NCBI GenBank assembly: GCA_035610835.1
Contig: CM069442.1
Span: 6,794,444-6,858,443 of the forward strand
Reading direction: 5' to 3'
Length of the DNA stretch: 64,000 nucleotides
DNA from: Ophiura sarsii
Taxonomy: Eukaryota; Echinodermata; Ophiuroidea; Amphilepidida; Ophiuridae
The position numbers and the translations under genes were made by a program. Below, one piece after another: positions 1-9,766 of this stretch. How positions within the stretch are numbered: the first letter of the stretch is position 1; the number at the start of each line of letters is the position of its first letter. Below the pieces are notes generated by a model, which was not told the origin of the DNA, made no database searches, and saw only the letters and a list, made by a program, of their open reading frames with translations.

Positions 1-1138
1 CAAAATGGGAGTTATACGTTAAGGTAATCTGGAATTAATAACTTAGTTAATCCGGGAAATTCGATATTAGAACAATAAATGAAACCTTGTTGAAATTATA
101 ATTTATTGCTTTATTCAGCGATAAATGGGCCTAATATGAAAGAGATTTATCACGCGTGACTGTTAAACTTAATATATATATACAATAACAAATGACCCGG
201 TCCAAATCATCCAATAACAGGTAAATACTAATACATTCATAAATTTAACGAACCAGTCTCCATCATGTCCATCAGTACAAAAGGGAACATAATCTGCAGC
301 ACGGGTGGATCAAATCACAGCTTGTAAACAGCTAGGCGTCATAAATCAATCCATTCGTCTCCGGTTTTATTAAAAGTATAATTTGCAATAATTTAGGCCC
401 AGATGGTAGGCAGAAATTAAGAGGGGTGGCGGTTATTTTACGCCAAAATTAACGGTGCCATTACTTATTGGCTTAGTAACTAAAGATCAAAAAGGGGAAA
501 TAAAAAAAGGAGCAGACAAACTCAAACGGAATCGTCGTTCACAGCAACAGCATGAAGTGTACAACGTTAAAATTGTTGCGAGGGGTTTTATTAATCATGA
601 AAAATATAATCTGACGGGGCGTAGACCCAATCCATCCAATCAAATCTCACTTTAAACATTCCCGCTACATACAAAACAGGAATCGGGGTTTCCGAACGTA
701 ACCCCTGGGGTCATTTATAAAAGATGTGGAATGACCTATGAAATTTTATTTATTATTCACGGTCTAAGATCGTAATTGACATGTCAGTGTATCACGGGAT
801 TCAACACGTCTGCAGGATCCAGTTACACACAGGGACATTAAAACCGATCGTCGAAAAATAGGAGAAACCACTGATCAGTGGCGACTGACACAACGCACGC
901 GCAATATCAGTCGATGGCGTCAGTAAGCCTACCTTTAATGCAAATTGGACTACGGAAAGCTTGAAAGGCCATCCAAAGTGTGCATTATTTTATATGTTTT
1001 AATTCGCAATAGTACATCGGATGATCAAAGGACCGTCCGAATATGTGCGTAAGTATGTAGCAGTGAAATGGTCATGAGACATTATTTGATTCGACAATTG
1101 AATAATTACGAATAATGGGCTAAAACCCATACGTGACA
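1..1138 (-). repeat. 3' LTR of the Ty3/gypsy element (partial)
   Basis: This stretch is collinear with 8628-9766 with about three differences. It ends on the plus strand in ACGTGACA at 1138, the start of the LTR on the element strand. The distal part is cut off by the window start. It contains a 66-codon plus-strand ORF also present in the other LTR, which I regard as chance. Confidence 0.92.
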
Positions 1139-1150
1139 ATTTCTCCCCGT
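1139..1150 (-). other. polypurine tract of the Ty3/gypsy element
   Basis: On the minus strand ACGGGGAGAAAT directly precedes the LTR start TGTCACG. In this family that position and purine content mark the plus-strand DNA primer. Confidence 0.75.
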
Positions 1151-1320
1151 CTTGGTAGAACGCGTCCTCGCGGCTAAAGTGTCTAAAGTTCAAAACAAAT
1201 TAAAAAAAAAAAAAGGGGGGAACCACTTTTGAGACCTCCGGAGTATCTCAAAAGAGGTTGAGGTATGAAGACTGGTCCATAATTATTAGAATGCAATGTA
1301 TTCAGCAAATGTACTGAAAA

Positions 1321-1683
1321 TCAATACATACAGTACTTTTTACGATAGAAAGATATTATTATTACTTTAATAAGTAATAGTACTAAAAAAAAATTAAAAA
1401 AACACCTCTGCATCAGTATGTACGTTACAGAATATTTGTATTTAAACATTAATAGTGTTGCATCAAATTTTGCGCTATTCACGAACAGCGCCACAAATAA
1501 TATGGTTATCACCACAGGGCCACAACTACATGTAACTGTGCACAATTTTGGCACTGTCGTATTACCTTTACACGTAGTCATGGTAGTTACGGCTTCATCT
1601 AAACAAATGATGAAAATCACAATAATAATTACTATAAGAATCATATTCTCCTCAATCGGCATTGAAAAATGAATGTTTTTCAT
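1321..1683 (-). CDS. ORF3, small hydrophobic protein at the env position
   Basis: This 120-codon frame sits between pol and the polypurine tract, where envelope-like genes occur in some Ty3/gypsy lineages. Its ATG overlaps the pol TGA as ATGA, an arrangement known elsewhere to allow termination-coupled reinitiation. The protein is very hydrophobic, with likely membrane segments near residues 14-28, 56-68 and 92-112. A cysteine-rich stretch (residues 38-54) with one N-glycosylation sequon (N41) lies between the first two. I recognise no family. It is far too short for a conventional envelope protein, and the region is AT-rich, so a chance ORF is possible. An antisense ORF of 84 codons covers the same bases. 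Confidence 0.4.
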   Translation of the reverse strand: MKNIHFSMPIEENMILIVIIIVIFIICLDEAVTTMTTCKGNTTVPKLCTVTCSCGPVVITILFVALFVNSAKFDATLLMFKYKYSVTYILMQRCFFNFFLVLLLIKVIIISFYRKKYCMY

Positions 1684-4600
1684 GCGATTGAATGTTCTGA
1701 CTGTTCGTCGTCGGTATTGGTGATATAGTCCAATAGCCGAACCGGTTTCCGTCGTTGGCGCTTGGGGCGTTTCTCGACGTTGTTAGGGGATAATGGTGGA
1801 GGTGTAGGGGGAATGTTGTTATCCTCAGCAGTGGAATGTTCTAGATCCAAGGGTGGAGTTGTAGGGGGCATGTTGTTATCCTCAGCAGTGGAATGTTCTA
1901 GATCCAAGGGTGGAGGTGTAGGGGGCATGTTGTTATCCTCAGCAGTGGAATGATCAGGGAAAAACAAATCACTTTGATCAAATTCATTACCTCTGCTGTT
2001 ATAGCGTTTCAGACGATCAAAATGTACGACCTGTGTTTTGCCATTAGGCAGCTCCAACAGGTAGTTGGCGTCTGAGTACTTGTTCTGGATGATACACGGT
2101 CCCTGCCAAAATGACATAAGTTTCGGGCTCAAGCCCTTCTTTCGGCGATAAGTGTGTAACCACACCTCATCACCAACTTGGTACGGTTTACCATGGGACT
2201 TAGTATCATAAACCTGTTTCTGCCTTCTTGTTTCTTTATTCATGTGGGATCTTGCAACATCAAAGGCAATTTCAAGCCTTTGTTTTAGTTTAAGGGCATA
2301 ATTGGTAGTTGACACGGGGTCAGAATTTGGTGGGGGCCCAGCAAGAATTTCTAAGGGTAAAGATATCTCCCTCCCTAGCATAAGGCTATTCGGCGTCGCG
2401 CCCGTAGTCTCTTGCATGCTTGCGCGGTAAGCCATCAAAACATAAGGTAAGTGATCATCCCAATCTGTCTGATCATTCGCGACATACATGGAAATCATTG
2501 TTTCGAGCGTTGAGTTAAATCGTTCGACGAGACCGTCAGACTGTGGTCTATATGGCGTAGTGCGCGTCTTTTCGATACCCAATAATTTACATACCTCAGC
2601 AAAAAGTTTAGACTCGAAATTTGGACCTTGGTCTGTATGTACTTTATATGGAACGCCTAAACGGCAAACGAACTGCGTGACAAATGCTCGCGCTACGGTA
2701 ATGGCGGTTTGATCTGGAATTGCGATAGCTTCTGCCCATTTCGAAAAATAATCCATAATGACGACAATATAACGATTACCGCTATTGGAGAGAGGCAACG
2801 GGCCTAGGATGTCCATAGCTACTCGATCGATCGGGTTTCCGACGGGTGCCAATCTCATACGGGCGCGCATGCGCCTGCCGGCTGGGCGCTTTCGAGCTTG
2901 ACACGCTACACATGTACTTACCCAGAGATCAATGTGGTCTCTGTATCCTGGCCAATAATATGACCGCTGAATTTTCTTATATGTACGTTGCTGGCCAAAG
3001 TGGCCAGCTGGCCTAATATCATGGGCATGTTTAAGAACATGCGGTCTTAGTGAATTAGGTACAACCAGTTGCATACTATCTGAACATTTCGGTTGAAGAA
3101 ACCTTCTATACAAAATACCTTCCTCCAGAGAAAGCTGGTTCCATTGCATCCATAAAGTTTGTGTAGTTTTATCGTAAGCTATGATGTCTTTCCTCGCCGG
3201 TTTTACGCTCTTTTCCAAAGCTTTCATGATGGGTGCGAGATGTGGATCAGCTAGTTGTTCTTTTTTTATATCTTCTTTACTCCAACCAGGTATCTCCAAT
3301 ATACTACACGCATATGCTGCTTTTTGAGAAACTTTCTTGTGGGGCTTTGGATATTGTACTTGTTGCGCTTGACTAGTGTCAATATCGTGTTGGCGTTTGT
3401 CTTGTTCATGTTCCAAATGTATTCCGCAGCAACAACTCGGCATCTGTATTAAATCTGTCGTAGGCTCTGGTCGTCGCGATAAGGCATCTGCATTGCCATG
3501 ACGTGCACCTGCCCTGTGTTCTATTTCAAATTCGAACATAGCTAGCGTTTCGAACCACCGAGCTAACTGACCATTCAGATCCTTGAAGTTTGATAACCAT
3601 CTCAACGACGCATGGTCTGTCCTCAGACGGAAACGCCTGCCGTAGAGGTAATGACGGAAATGCTTGACAAAAGAAACAGCAGCCAGCAGTTCTCTTTTAG
3701 TCACTGAATACTTTCTTTCAGACTTCGACAACTTCCTACTAGCATACGCTATCACTTTCTCCCTTCCACCTTGCATCTGTGATATAACCGCTCCTATTCC
3801 GTCTCCACTAGCATCGGTGTCTAGTATAAATGGAATAGCAAAGTCAGGATATGTCAGGGTTGGCGATGATATCATCCGATTCTTTAGAGTTTCAAATGCA
3901 GTCTGACATTCCTCCGACCAAAAGAATGTAGAATCTTTATGTGTCAGTTGATGCAGAGGAGATGCGATCGTGGCAAAATTCTTAACGAATCTTCTGTAAT
4001 AACTACATAGGCCTAAAAATGACCGAACTTCCTTGACGGAACATGGTACGGGCCAATCTCTCACTTTATTTATTTTCGCTTGGTCCGTACCAATTCCATC
4101 TTTGGAGACAATATGGCCTAAATACAACACACTCTCTTGGAAAAGACTACACTTTTTGGGTTTTAGTTTTAGGCCTGCGTCCTTCAAGCGGTTAAATACG
4201 GTATCTACCCGTTCAATATGTTCTTTAAATGTCTTGCTGAATATTATTATGTCATCTAGATAAACCAGACATATGTCCCACTGGAGTCCAGACAGTACAC
4301 GTTCCATGAGTCTCTCAAACGTCGCAGGTGCATTGCAGAGACCGAATGGCATAACATTAAATTCGTATAAACCAGTACCCGCTGTGAAAGCAGTCTTCTG
4401 TCGGTCTTCTGGTGCTACTTCTACTTGCCAGTAACCAGATGTCATGTCTAGTACTGAGAACAACGTTGATGAAGATAAAGCATCTAAACTATCGTCTATT
4501 CTAGGTAGAGGATAAGCATCTTTTCTAGTAACACCATTTACTTTTCTGTAGTCAACGCAACAGCGAGTAGTACCATCTTTCTTTGCTGTTAATACTATAC

Positions 4601-5573
4601 AAGATGCCCAGGATGATGTTGAAGGAGATATTATGTTCTTATCAAGCATGTCTTGTATATGTCGTTCAGCCTCTGGTCGTTGATGAAATGGCATTCTTCT
4701 CGGAGGTTGTCTAATGGGAGGGCAATTTCCTGTATCAATAGTGTGATAGGTAAGGTCGGTACGACCTGGCTCTCCATCTTTTGAGAAGACATCTTCGTGT
4801 TTTAGAAGGACATCCTCTACCATCTTTTTCTGTGTGTCTTCAAGACCTTGGGTGCTCCTATGAAGAAGTTCATCGAAGTCGGGACTTGTATTCCTCTGTT
4901 CGTTAGGTGTGGAAGAAATTTCAGAAAGTACATGGGCTGGTTGAAGGAGTGCTACATTTGTACCTTCATATATAACCTTTGGTTCTGAAGATAAATTCAC
5001 CATTCGTAAAGGAAACCGATTCTTAGTTCCATCAACAACCGATCTTGCAAGAAGTAACCCTGTGTCTTTCTCGTTGAAACTCTGCGTCGCTTCCACCATG
5101 CCAACTGCTGGGGTGTTGTCTCGACGTACTAACTTTCCAGGAATGATAACCTCGTGACCTGCCGGAATCGTTGTAGTCGCCGCCACTGCAACACGACAGC
5201 AAACTGCTTGTACCGTCTCAAGTGTAACTGGAACAATCGTCCCGTTAATTTTCAATTGACCTTTCCCAGGGTCAATAATACTGTCATGTAACTGGAGCAG
5301 GTCCATACCAAGTATACCCGCAGGTGCAATTTCAGCTATAATCACAGGATGACAAATTTTGTGCTTACCAAACCATAATACAAGATCAACTATTCCCATT
5401 ACTTTCATACTTTCACCAGTTGCAGTAAATAATGGTTCGTTAGCTGGACGAAGTTTATCCCTAATTTCCATAGGAAATGTGTGCCAAATGCTTGTGTGGA
5501 TCAAGGTTTGAGATGATCCAGTATCCACAAGCATTTTAACATCTTGTCCACAAGTTCGAACTTGTGCGTACAT
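1680..5573 (-). CDS. pol: Pol polyprotein (protease, RT, RNase H, integrase)
   Basis: The 1297-codon frame is open from its first ATG, and the same frame stays open upstream to 5660, where it overlaps the end of gag by about 12 nt in the -1 frame. Pol is therefore probably made as a Gag-Pol fusion. Visible domains: aspartic protease with DTGSS at residues 17-21; reverse transcriptase with YLDD near 438-441; RNase H with DTDASGDG near 580 and a later RTDH motif; integrase with an HHCC zinc-binding region near 840-895; and a DD35E core, with exactly 35 residues between the D of TDQG and the catalytic E near 1017. A GPY/F-type region (VWLHTYRRK...WQGP) follows. The C-terminus carries three copies of a 19-residue acidic/proline-rich repeat. 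No inactivating change was seen. Confidence 0.95.
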   Translation of the reverse strand: MYAQVRTCGQDVKMLVDTGSSQTLIHTSIWHTFPMEIRDKLRPANEPLFTATGESMKVMGIVDLVLWFGKHKICHPVIIAEIAPAGILGMDLLQLHDSIIDPGKGQLKINGTIVPVTLETVQAVCCRVAVAATTTIPAGHEVIIPGKLVRRDNTPAVGMVEATQSFNEKDTGLLLARSVVDGTKNRFPLRMVNLSSEPKVIYEGTNVALLQPAHVLSEISSTPNEQRNTSPDFDELLHRSTQGLEDTQKKMVEDVLLKHEDVFSKDGEPGRTDLTYHTIDTGNCPPIRQPPRRMPFHQRPEAERHIQDMLDKNIISPSTSSWASCIVLTAKKDGTTRCCVDYRKVNGVTRKDAYPLPRIDDSLDALSSSTLFSVLDMTSGYWQVEVAPEDRQKTAFTAGTGLYEFNVMPFGLCNAPATFERLMERVLSGLQWDICLVYLDDIIIFSKTFKEHIERVDTVFNRLKDAGLKLKPKKCSLFQESVLYLGHIVSKDGIGTDQAKINKVRDWPVPCSVKEVRSFLGLCSYYRRFVKNFATIASPLHQLTHKDSTFFWSEECQTAFETLKNRMISSPTLTYPDFAIPFILDTDASGDGIGAVISQMQGGREKVIAYASRKLSKSERKYSVTKRELLAAVSFVKHFRHYLYGRRFRLRTDHASLRWLSNFKDLNGQLARWFETLAMFEFEIEHRAGARHGNADALSRRPEPTTDLIQMPSCCCGIHLEHEQDKRQHDIDTSQAQQVQYPKPHKKVSQKAAYACSILEIPGWSKEDIKKEQLADPHLAPIMKALEKSVKPARKDIIAYDKTTQTLWMQWNQLSLEEGILYRRFLQPKCSDSMQLVVPNSLRPHVLKHAHDIRPAGHFGQQRTYKKIQRSYYWPGYRDHIDLWVSTCVACQARKRPAGRRMRARMRLAPVGNPIDRVAMDILGPLPLSNSGNRYIVVIMDYFSKWAEAIAIPDQTAITVARAFVTQFVCRLGVPYKVHTDQGPNFESKLFAEVCKLLGIEKTRTTPYRPQSDGLVERFNSTLETMISMYVANDQTDWDDHLPYVLMAYRASMQETTGATPNSLMLGREISLPLEILAGPPPNSDPVSTTNYALKLKQRLEIAFDVARSHMNKETRRQKQVYDTKSHGKPYQVGDEVWLHTYRRKKGLSPKLMSFWQGPCIIQNKYSDANYLLELPNGKTQVVHFDRLKRYNSRGNEFDQSDLFFPDHSTAEDNNMPPTPPPLDLEHSTAEDNNMPPTTPPLDLEHSTAEDNNIPPTPPPLSPNNVEKRPKRQRRKPVRLLDYITNTDDEQSEHSIA
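1795..1965 (-). repeat. 57-bp tandem repeat in the pol 3' end (3 copies)
   Basis: Three in-frame units begin near 1795, 1852 and 1909. Each encodes about 19 residues centred on STAEDNN and a PPTPPPL run. The unit length is a multiple of three, so copy changes keep the frame. Confidence 0.85.
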
Positions 5574-5607
5574 TGTTTTGTTATTTCGGACTCTGGTTCT
5601 CTGTTCA

Positions 5608-5660
5608 CAGAGAGAAGGTTGGACATTGGTCCTCTCATGTTCAACCTCTACCCGTTTAAA
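5608..5660 (-). promoter_or_regulatory. gag-pol -1 ribosomal frameshift signal
   Basis: The minus strand reads TTTAAAC at 5660-5654, a canonical X XXY YYZ heptamer in the gag frame (TTA AAC). It is followed by GGG and the gag stop TAG. Slipping back one base gives TTT AAA CGG GTA, which enters the open pol frame. After a 6-nt spacer (GGGTAG), AGGTTG (5647-5642) can pair with CAACCT (5621-5616) as a 6-bp stem around a 20-nt loop. A loop GAGAG could also pair with CTCTC at 5614-5610. That would be pseudoknot-like, but the connecting loop looks too short for a classical H-type knot. Another hairpin, CTCTG...CAGAG, lies just downstream. Confidence 0.85.
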
Positions 5661-7561
5661 TTAGGTGTAACGTTCTGTGTTAGGCCTACCTGTACTGTAT
5701 CCGGCCTTACCGGCATCGAACTAGGCATATTATGAGTGGGCATATGATGAGTAGTAGGCATAGAATATTGACTAGGCATATAATGAGTAGTAGGCATATG
5801 GTATGCAATAGGCATATTTTGGGAACTAGGTAGACCTATGGAATGGGGACCAGGCAAAATATCAGGACTAGGCATATGATATGAATTAGTCACATTTTGC
5901 GGACCAATCATATGAGTACTTGGCATAGGCCTATTCTGTGTACCGGGCATATGTTGATAACTAGGCCGTCCATACTGGGTATTACTAGGCCTATCTCGCA
6001 CACCATTCTGCAAGCTTGGACAACTACTTCTGTAATGACCATATTCATGACATTCAAAACACTGGATCTCATTCAAGGGACGGGACGGTCGGGACGGTCT
6101 AGAATTGCTAGACCTCGAGTTAGGAGACCTAGGACTATTGAAATGCACCTTGTGTGGCTTATTCAACTCATTCGCAATTTTACACCGGTTATTCAGATCT
6201 TTAGTAACATTGTACAATGCGTTAAGCTTAGCCTCCATGTCAACCTTCCACTGTTTATCTGTATCATCGCACAGACTAGATGTAGGCCTATCAGAATCAC
6301 TAGACCTATCAACGCAATTAGACTTATCAGAATAATTGGGTCTATCAGAATAACTGGGCCTATCAGAATAACTGGGCCTATCAGAATAACTGGGCCTATC
6401 AGAATAACTAGGTCTATCAGAATAACTGGGCCTATCAGTATAACTGGGCCTATCAGAATAACTGGGCCTATCAGAATAACTAGGCCTATCAGAACTAGGC
6501 CTATCAGAACTAGGCCTATCAGAACTAGGCCTATCAGAATTTGAATAACTGGGCCTATCAGGACTAGGCCTATCGGAATAACTAGGCCTATCAGAATAAC
6601 TGGGCCTATCAGAATAACTAATATAAGTAGATTCATTCTTACCTTGTATAGCACTTGACAGTCTGCGTCCAAGAGGATTTCTGTCCTCATCAACTTTCAG
6701 TAGCCCTTCCTCGAACTGTGCAACCGTTAGCGCTTCGGTAAGGGTGTTCGGATTAGCACGGCGAACTTGCAACCGTAAATTAGCGTCTGGTAGCGCTTCA
6801 ACGAAGTGGTCAATGGCAATGTCATCAACAAAACGCATTGGTGCATTAGGATATGACTTAATCGCGAGTTGGCGAATATCTCTACTGAGAGATACCAATA
6901 ATTCACCGTCTTTGCGTTTACGCCGGCGCAGTTTCAGACGATACGATTGTACCGATTGTTTTGTAGTCAATTCTGCGCGTAACCGTTTCACTATTATATC
7001 ATAATTTGTCCTTTCTCTTGAATTTAGACCTCTAATAGCGTCGAGCGCGTCGCCGCGAAGAGCGCCACACAGATAGCCTCCCTTCTCATTTCCTACCCAA
7101 TTATTCAAATCACAAATTATTTCAAAATGAATTAAAAACCTATCAAGATCAGACTTGCCAGAAAACTGATCTGGGGTGTTAATGGTCTGAGTTGCAAGAA
7201 TTGTGGGGTGTGATTGAGGGGTAGGGAAATTATACGGAATTGGGGCAGGAGTGGAAGTTCTGAATTCACGCTCGACATAAGGTTTGAAGGCAGACTCATT
7301 GGATGATTTGAACCTACTACGCTGCTGGGGGTCTGCAGGGGACACTCCATGCTGCTGTTGCTGTTGACTCGGATGCTGCTCTCTAACATAATCATGATCT
7401 TCATCGGATGATGAATTGCCATGGGAAATATTTAAATCTTCATAACTTGATGAAGCAGCAGCCCCCGCAGCGTATAGGCCTAAGTCTGGACAATTACGGC
7501 GATTAATCTCTTTCATATGAACTCGACTAGCATGTAAACTTAAGTCTTGATTAGATGCCAT
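5648..7561 (-). CDS. gag: Gag polyprotein with one CCHC zinc knuckle
   Basis: This 637-codon frame would provide the capsid and nucleocapsid. The ATG at 7561 is the first in frame after the LTR and leader. Residues ~110-290 resemble a retrotransposon capsid region (DQFSGKSDLDRFLIHFE onward). A CCHC knuckle, CX2CX4HX4C, lies near residues 500-514 (CFECHEYGHYRSSC). Between them is a long low-complexity block of about 20 SYSDRP-type units. The C-terminus is rich in M, P and H. The final codons are AAT TTA AAC GGG TAG, so the stop sits inside the frameshift signal. Gag is longer than usual because of the repeat block. Confidence 0.9.
   Translation of the reverse strand: MASNQDLSLHASRVHMKEINRRNCPDLGLYAAGAAASSSYEDLNISHGNSSSDEDHDYVREQHPSQQQQQHGVSPADPQQRSRFKSSNESAFKPYVEREFRTSTPAPIPYNFPTPQSHPTILATQTINTPDQFSGKSDLDRFLIHFEIICDLNNWVGNEKGGYLCGALRGDALDAIRGLNSRERTNYDIIVKRLRAELTTKQSVQSYRLKLRRRKRKDGELLVSLSRDIRQLAIKSYPNAPMRFVDDIAIDHFVEALPDANLRLQVRRANPNTLTEALTVAQFEEGLLKVDEDRNPLGRRLSSAIQGKNESTYISYSDRPSYSDRPSYSDRPSPDRPSYSNSDRPSSDRPSSDRPSSDRPSYSDRPSYSDRPSYTDRPSYSDRPSYSDRPSYSDRPSYSDRPSYSDRPNYSDKSNCVDRSSDSDRPTSSLCDDTDKQWKVDMEAKLNALYNVTKDLNNRCKIANELNKPHKVHFNSPRSPNSRSSNSRPSRPSRPLNEIQCFECHEYGHYRSSCPSLQNGVRDRPSNTQYGRPSYQHMPGTQNRPMPSTHMIGPQNVTNSYHMPSPDILPGPHSIGLPSSQNMPIAYHMPTTHYMPSQYSMPTTHHMPTHNMPSSMPVRPDTVQVGLTQNVTPNLNG
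6285..6620 (-). repeat. 18-bp in-frame repeat in gag (SYSDRP units)
   Basis: A run of near-identical 18-bp units, with shortened 15- and 12-bp variants, encodes (S)YSDRPS repeats. All variants are multiples of three. The antisense and other-frame ORFs here are shadows of the repeat. Confidence 0.9.
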
Positions 7562-7690
7562 ACTGAGTGATTGATGATTGTATGAATGAATACAACAACA
7601 AAAAATTGTTGAGAAACAATATTAATTTGGTAAATTAATAGTAATATTAAAACTATAATGTAATAATAATAAATTGAATGATGCCCAAAA

Positions 7691-7701
7691 CGCTGCCACC
7701 A
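7691..7701 (-). other. primer-binding site, tRNA-Leu type
   Basis: On the minus strand TGGTGGCAGCG follows the 5' LTR after a 4-base AATT spacer. It is complementary to the 3' end of an animal tRNA-Leu ending in CGCTGCCA plus CCA, as recalled from known tRNA-Leu sequences. The match here is about 11 nt. Confidence 0.75.
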
Positions 7702-7705
7702 AATT

Positions 7706-9766
7706 TGTCACGTACTAAGTGGGCATCAAGGGTAGCGTGCACAATAAATCAATGACGATCGGGGTACGGGGAGATGTATTTAGAGGGTACCCATGCCGGG
7801 ATACCCCAGTCTCCAAATATTAAAACAACAGTTAAAGAAAATATATCTTGACAAAAATATTAAATACCAGTCTCTTTTTTTAAGACAATCAAACAATCAA
7901 TTTTAATTCTAAAATTATACAGTATAAATCAATCAGTCAATCAATCAATCACTCAAGTCTATTTGAAACAATTATCAAATAATGTTTAAGTCAAAATGGC
8001 TGAGAGTAAATATTACTCAGTGTATAAATCAATCAAGTCTATTTGGAACAATGATCAAATAATGTTTAAGTCAATATGGCTGAGAGTAAATAATAATATT
8101 ATTCAACTTATTCAACTGTAACTGGTATTGATCAAAGATTAAGATTAGAGTATAGCAATGTACTCTAATCGGTCGACTTTTATTGATCGACAACAAAGGG
8201 GAATTATATCGAACTGGCGGATTAATGCGGGGGGTTGAATCTGCGTCTACTGAAGACAGAACGGCCAATTTATAATGGATAACAAAATTCACAGGAGGAT
8301 ATATAAAAATAGTGAGAACCTGAAATGGCGTATGAATTCGAACTTGACACGGGCCAGGGGTCAAGTTCAAGAGTAAATGATGGGAAGATGTAAAAGTTGT
8401 TCTTAACCGGGGAATGTATAACTGTTACAATGTGCTAAACACACAAATAATAACGTTCGGTCAAATTTAAGGTGTCTTAATTGATCATATCCAAACGAGA
8501 GATTATTGGCAAAATGGGAGTTATACGTTAAGGTAATCTGGAATTAATAACTTAGTTAATCCGGGAAATTCGATATTAGAACAATAAAGGTGTCTTAATT
8601 GATCATATCCAAACGAGAGATTATTGGCAAAATGGGAGTTATACGTTAAGGTAATCTGGAATTAATAACTTAGTTAATCCGGGAAATTCGATATTAGAAC
8701 AATAAATGAAACCTTGTTGAAATTATAATTTATTGCTTTATTCAGCGATAAATGGGCCTAATATGAAAGAGATTTATCACGCGTGACTGTTAAACTTAAT
8801 ATATATATACAATAACAAATGACCCGGTCCAAATCATCCAATAACAGGTAAATACTAATACATTCATAAATTTAACGAACCAGTCTCCATCATGTCCATC
8901 AGTACAAAAGGGAACATAATCTGCAGCACGGGTGGATCAAATCACAGCTTGTAAACAGCTAGGCGTCATAAATCAATCCATTCGTCTCCGGTTTTATTAA
9001 AAGTATAATTTGCAATAATTTAGGCCCAGATGGTAGGCAGAAATTAAGAGGGGGTGGCGGTTATTTTACGCCAAAATTAACGGTGCCATTACTTATTGGC
9101 TTAGTAACTAAAGCTCAAAAAGGGGAAATAAAAAAAGGAGCAGACAAACTCAAACGGAATCGTCGTTCACAGCAACAGCATGAAGTGTACAACGTTAAAA
9201 TTGTTGCGAGGGGTTTTATTAATCATGAAAAATATAATCTGACGGGGCGTAGACCCAATCCATCCAATCAAATCTCACTTTAAACATTCCCGCTACATAC
9301 AAAACAGGAATCGGGGTTTCCGAACGTAACCCCTGGGGTCATTTATAAAAGATGTGGAATGACCTATGAAATTTTATTTATTATTCACGGTCTAAGATCG
9401 TAATTGACATGTCAGTGTATCACGGGATTCAACACGTCTGCAGGATCCAGTTACACACAGGGACATTAAAACCGATCGTCGAAAAATAGGAGAAACCACT
9501 GATCAGTGGCGACTGACACAACGCACGCGCAATATCAGTCGATGGCGTCAGTAAGCCTACCTTTAATGCAAATTGGACTACGGAAAGCTTGAAAGGCCAT
9601 CCAAAGTGTGCATTATTTTATATGTTTTAATTCGCAATAGTACATCGGATGATCAAAGGACCGTCCGAATATGTGCGTAAGTATGTAGCAGTGAAATGGT
9701 CATGAGACATTATTTGATTCGACAATTGAATAATTACAAATAATGGGCTAAAACCCATACGTGACA
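7706..9766 (-). repeat. 5' LTR of the Ty3/gypsy element (2061 bp)
   Basis: The boundaries are set by TGTCACG at 7706 and GTGACA at 9766 and by the adjacent primer-binding site. The LTR is long for the group. It holds an imperfect ~100-bp duplication near 7918-8090 and a 118-bp tandem duplication at 8469-8704. Confidence 0.9.
8469..8704. repeat. 118-bp tandem duplication inside the LTR
   Basis: The segment beginning AAGGTGTCTTAATTG at 8469 repeats at 8587 with no difference I can see. The left LTR begins inside the corresponding sequence, so its copy number is unknown. Confidence 0.9.

Larger units (their letters stand above)
1..9766 (-). mobile_element. Ty3/gypsy LTR retrotransposon, nearly complete
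   Basis: In minus-strand order the element reads 5' LTR (9766-7706), primer-binding site, leader, gag (7561-5648), pol (5573-1680, entered by frameshift), a small ORF3 (1683-1321), polypurine tract, and 3' LTR (1138 to beyond the window edge). Both LTRs have TGTCACG...GTGACA termini. The 1138 bases shared by the LTRs differ by only about two substitutions and one single-G length change, and gag and pol are open throughout. This points to a recent insertion that may still be able to move. The protease-RT-RNaseH-integrase order places it in Ty3/gypsy. The target-site duplication cannot be checked because the left end lies outside the window. Confidence 0.93.

Noticed and set aside
455..655. 66-codon plus-strand ORF in the LTR, repeated at 9083-9283
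   Set aside because: It is present twice only because the LTR is duplicated. It is antisense to the element and has no recognisable domain.
1418..1672. 84-codon plus-strand ORF antisense to ORF3
   Set aside because: It mirrors the AT-rich minus-strand frame and has no independent support.
5608..5660. Classical H-type pseudoknot downstream of the slippery site
   Set aside because: The second stem is possible, but it would leave a 1-nt loop to cross a 6-bp stem, which is sterically unlikely. Only the simple stem is claimed.
6193..6693. Antisense and other-frame ORFs rich in ILIGPV or ITGPIR
   Set aside because: They are shadows of the 18-bp gag repeat, whose unit is a multiple of three and so stays open in several frames.
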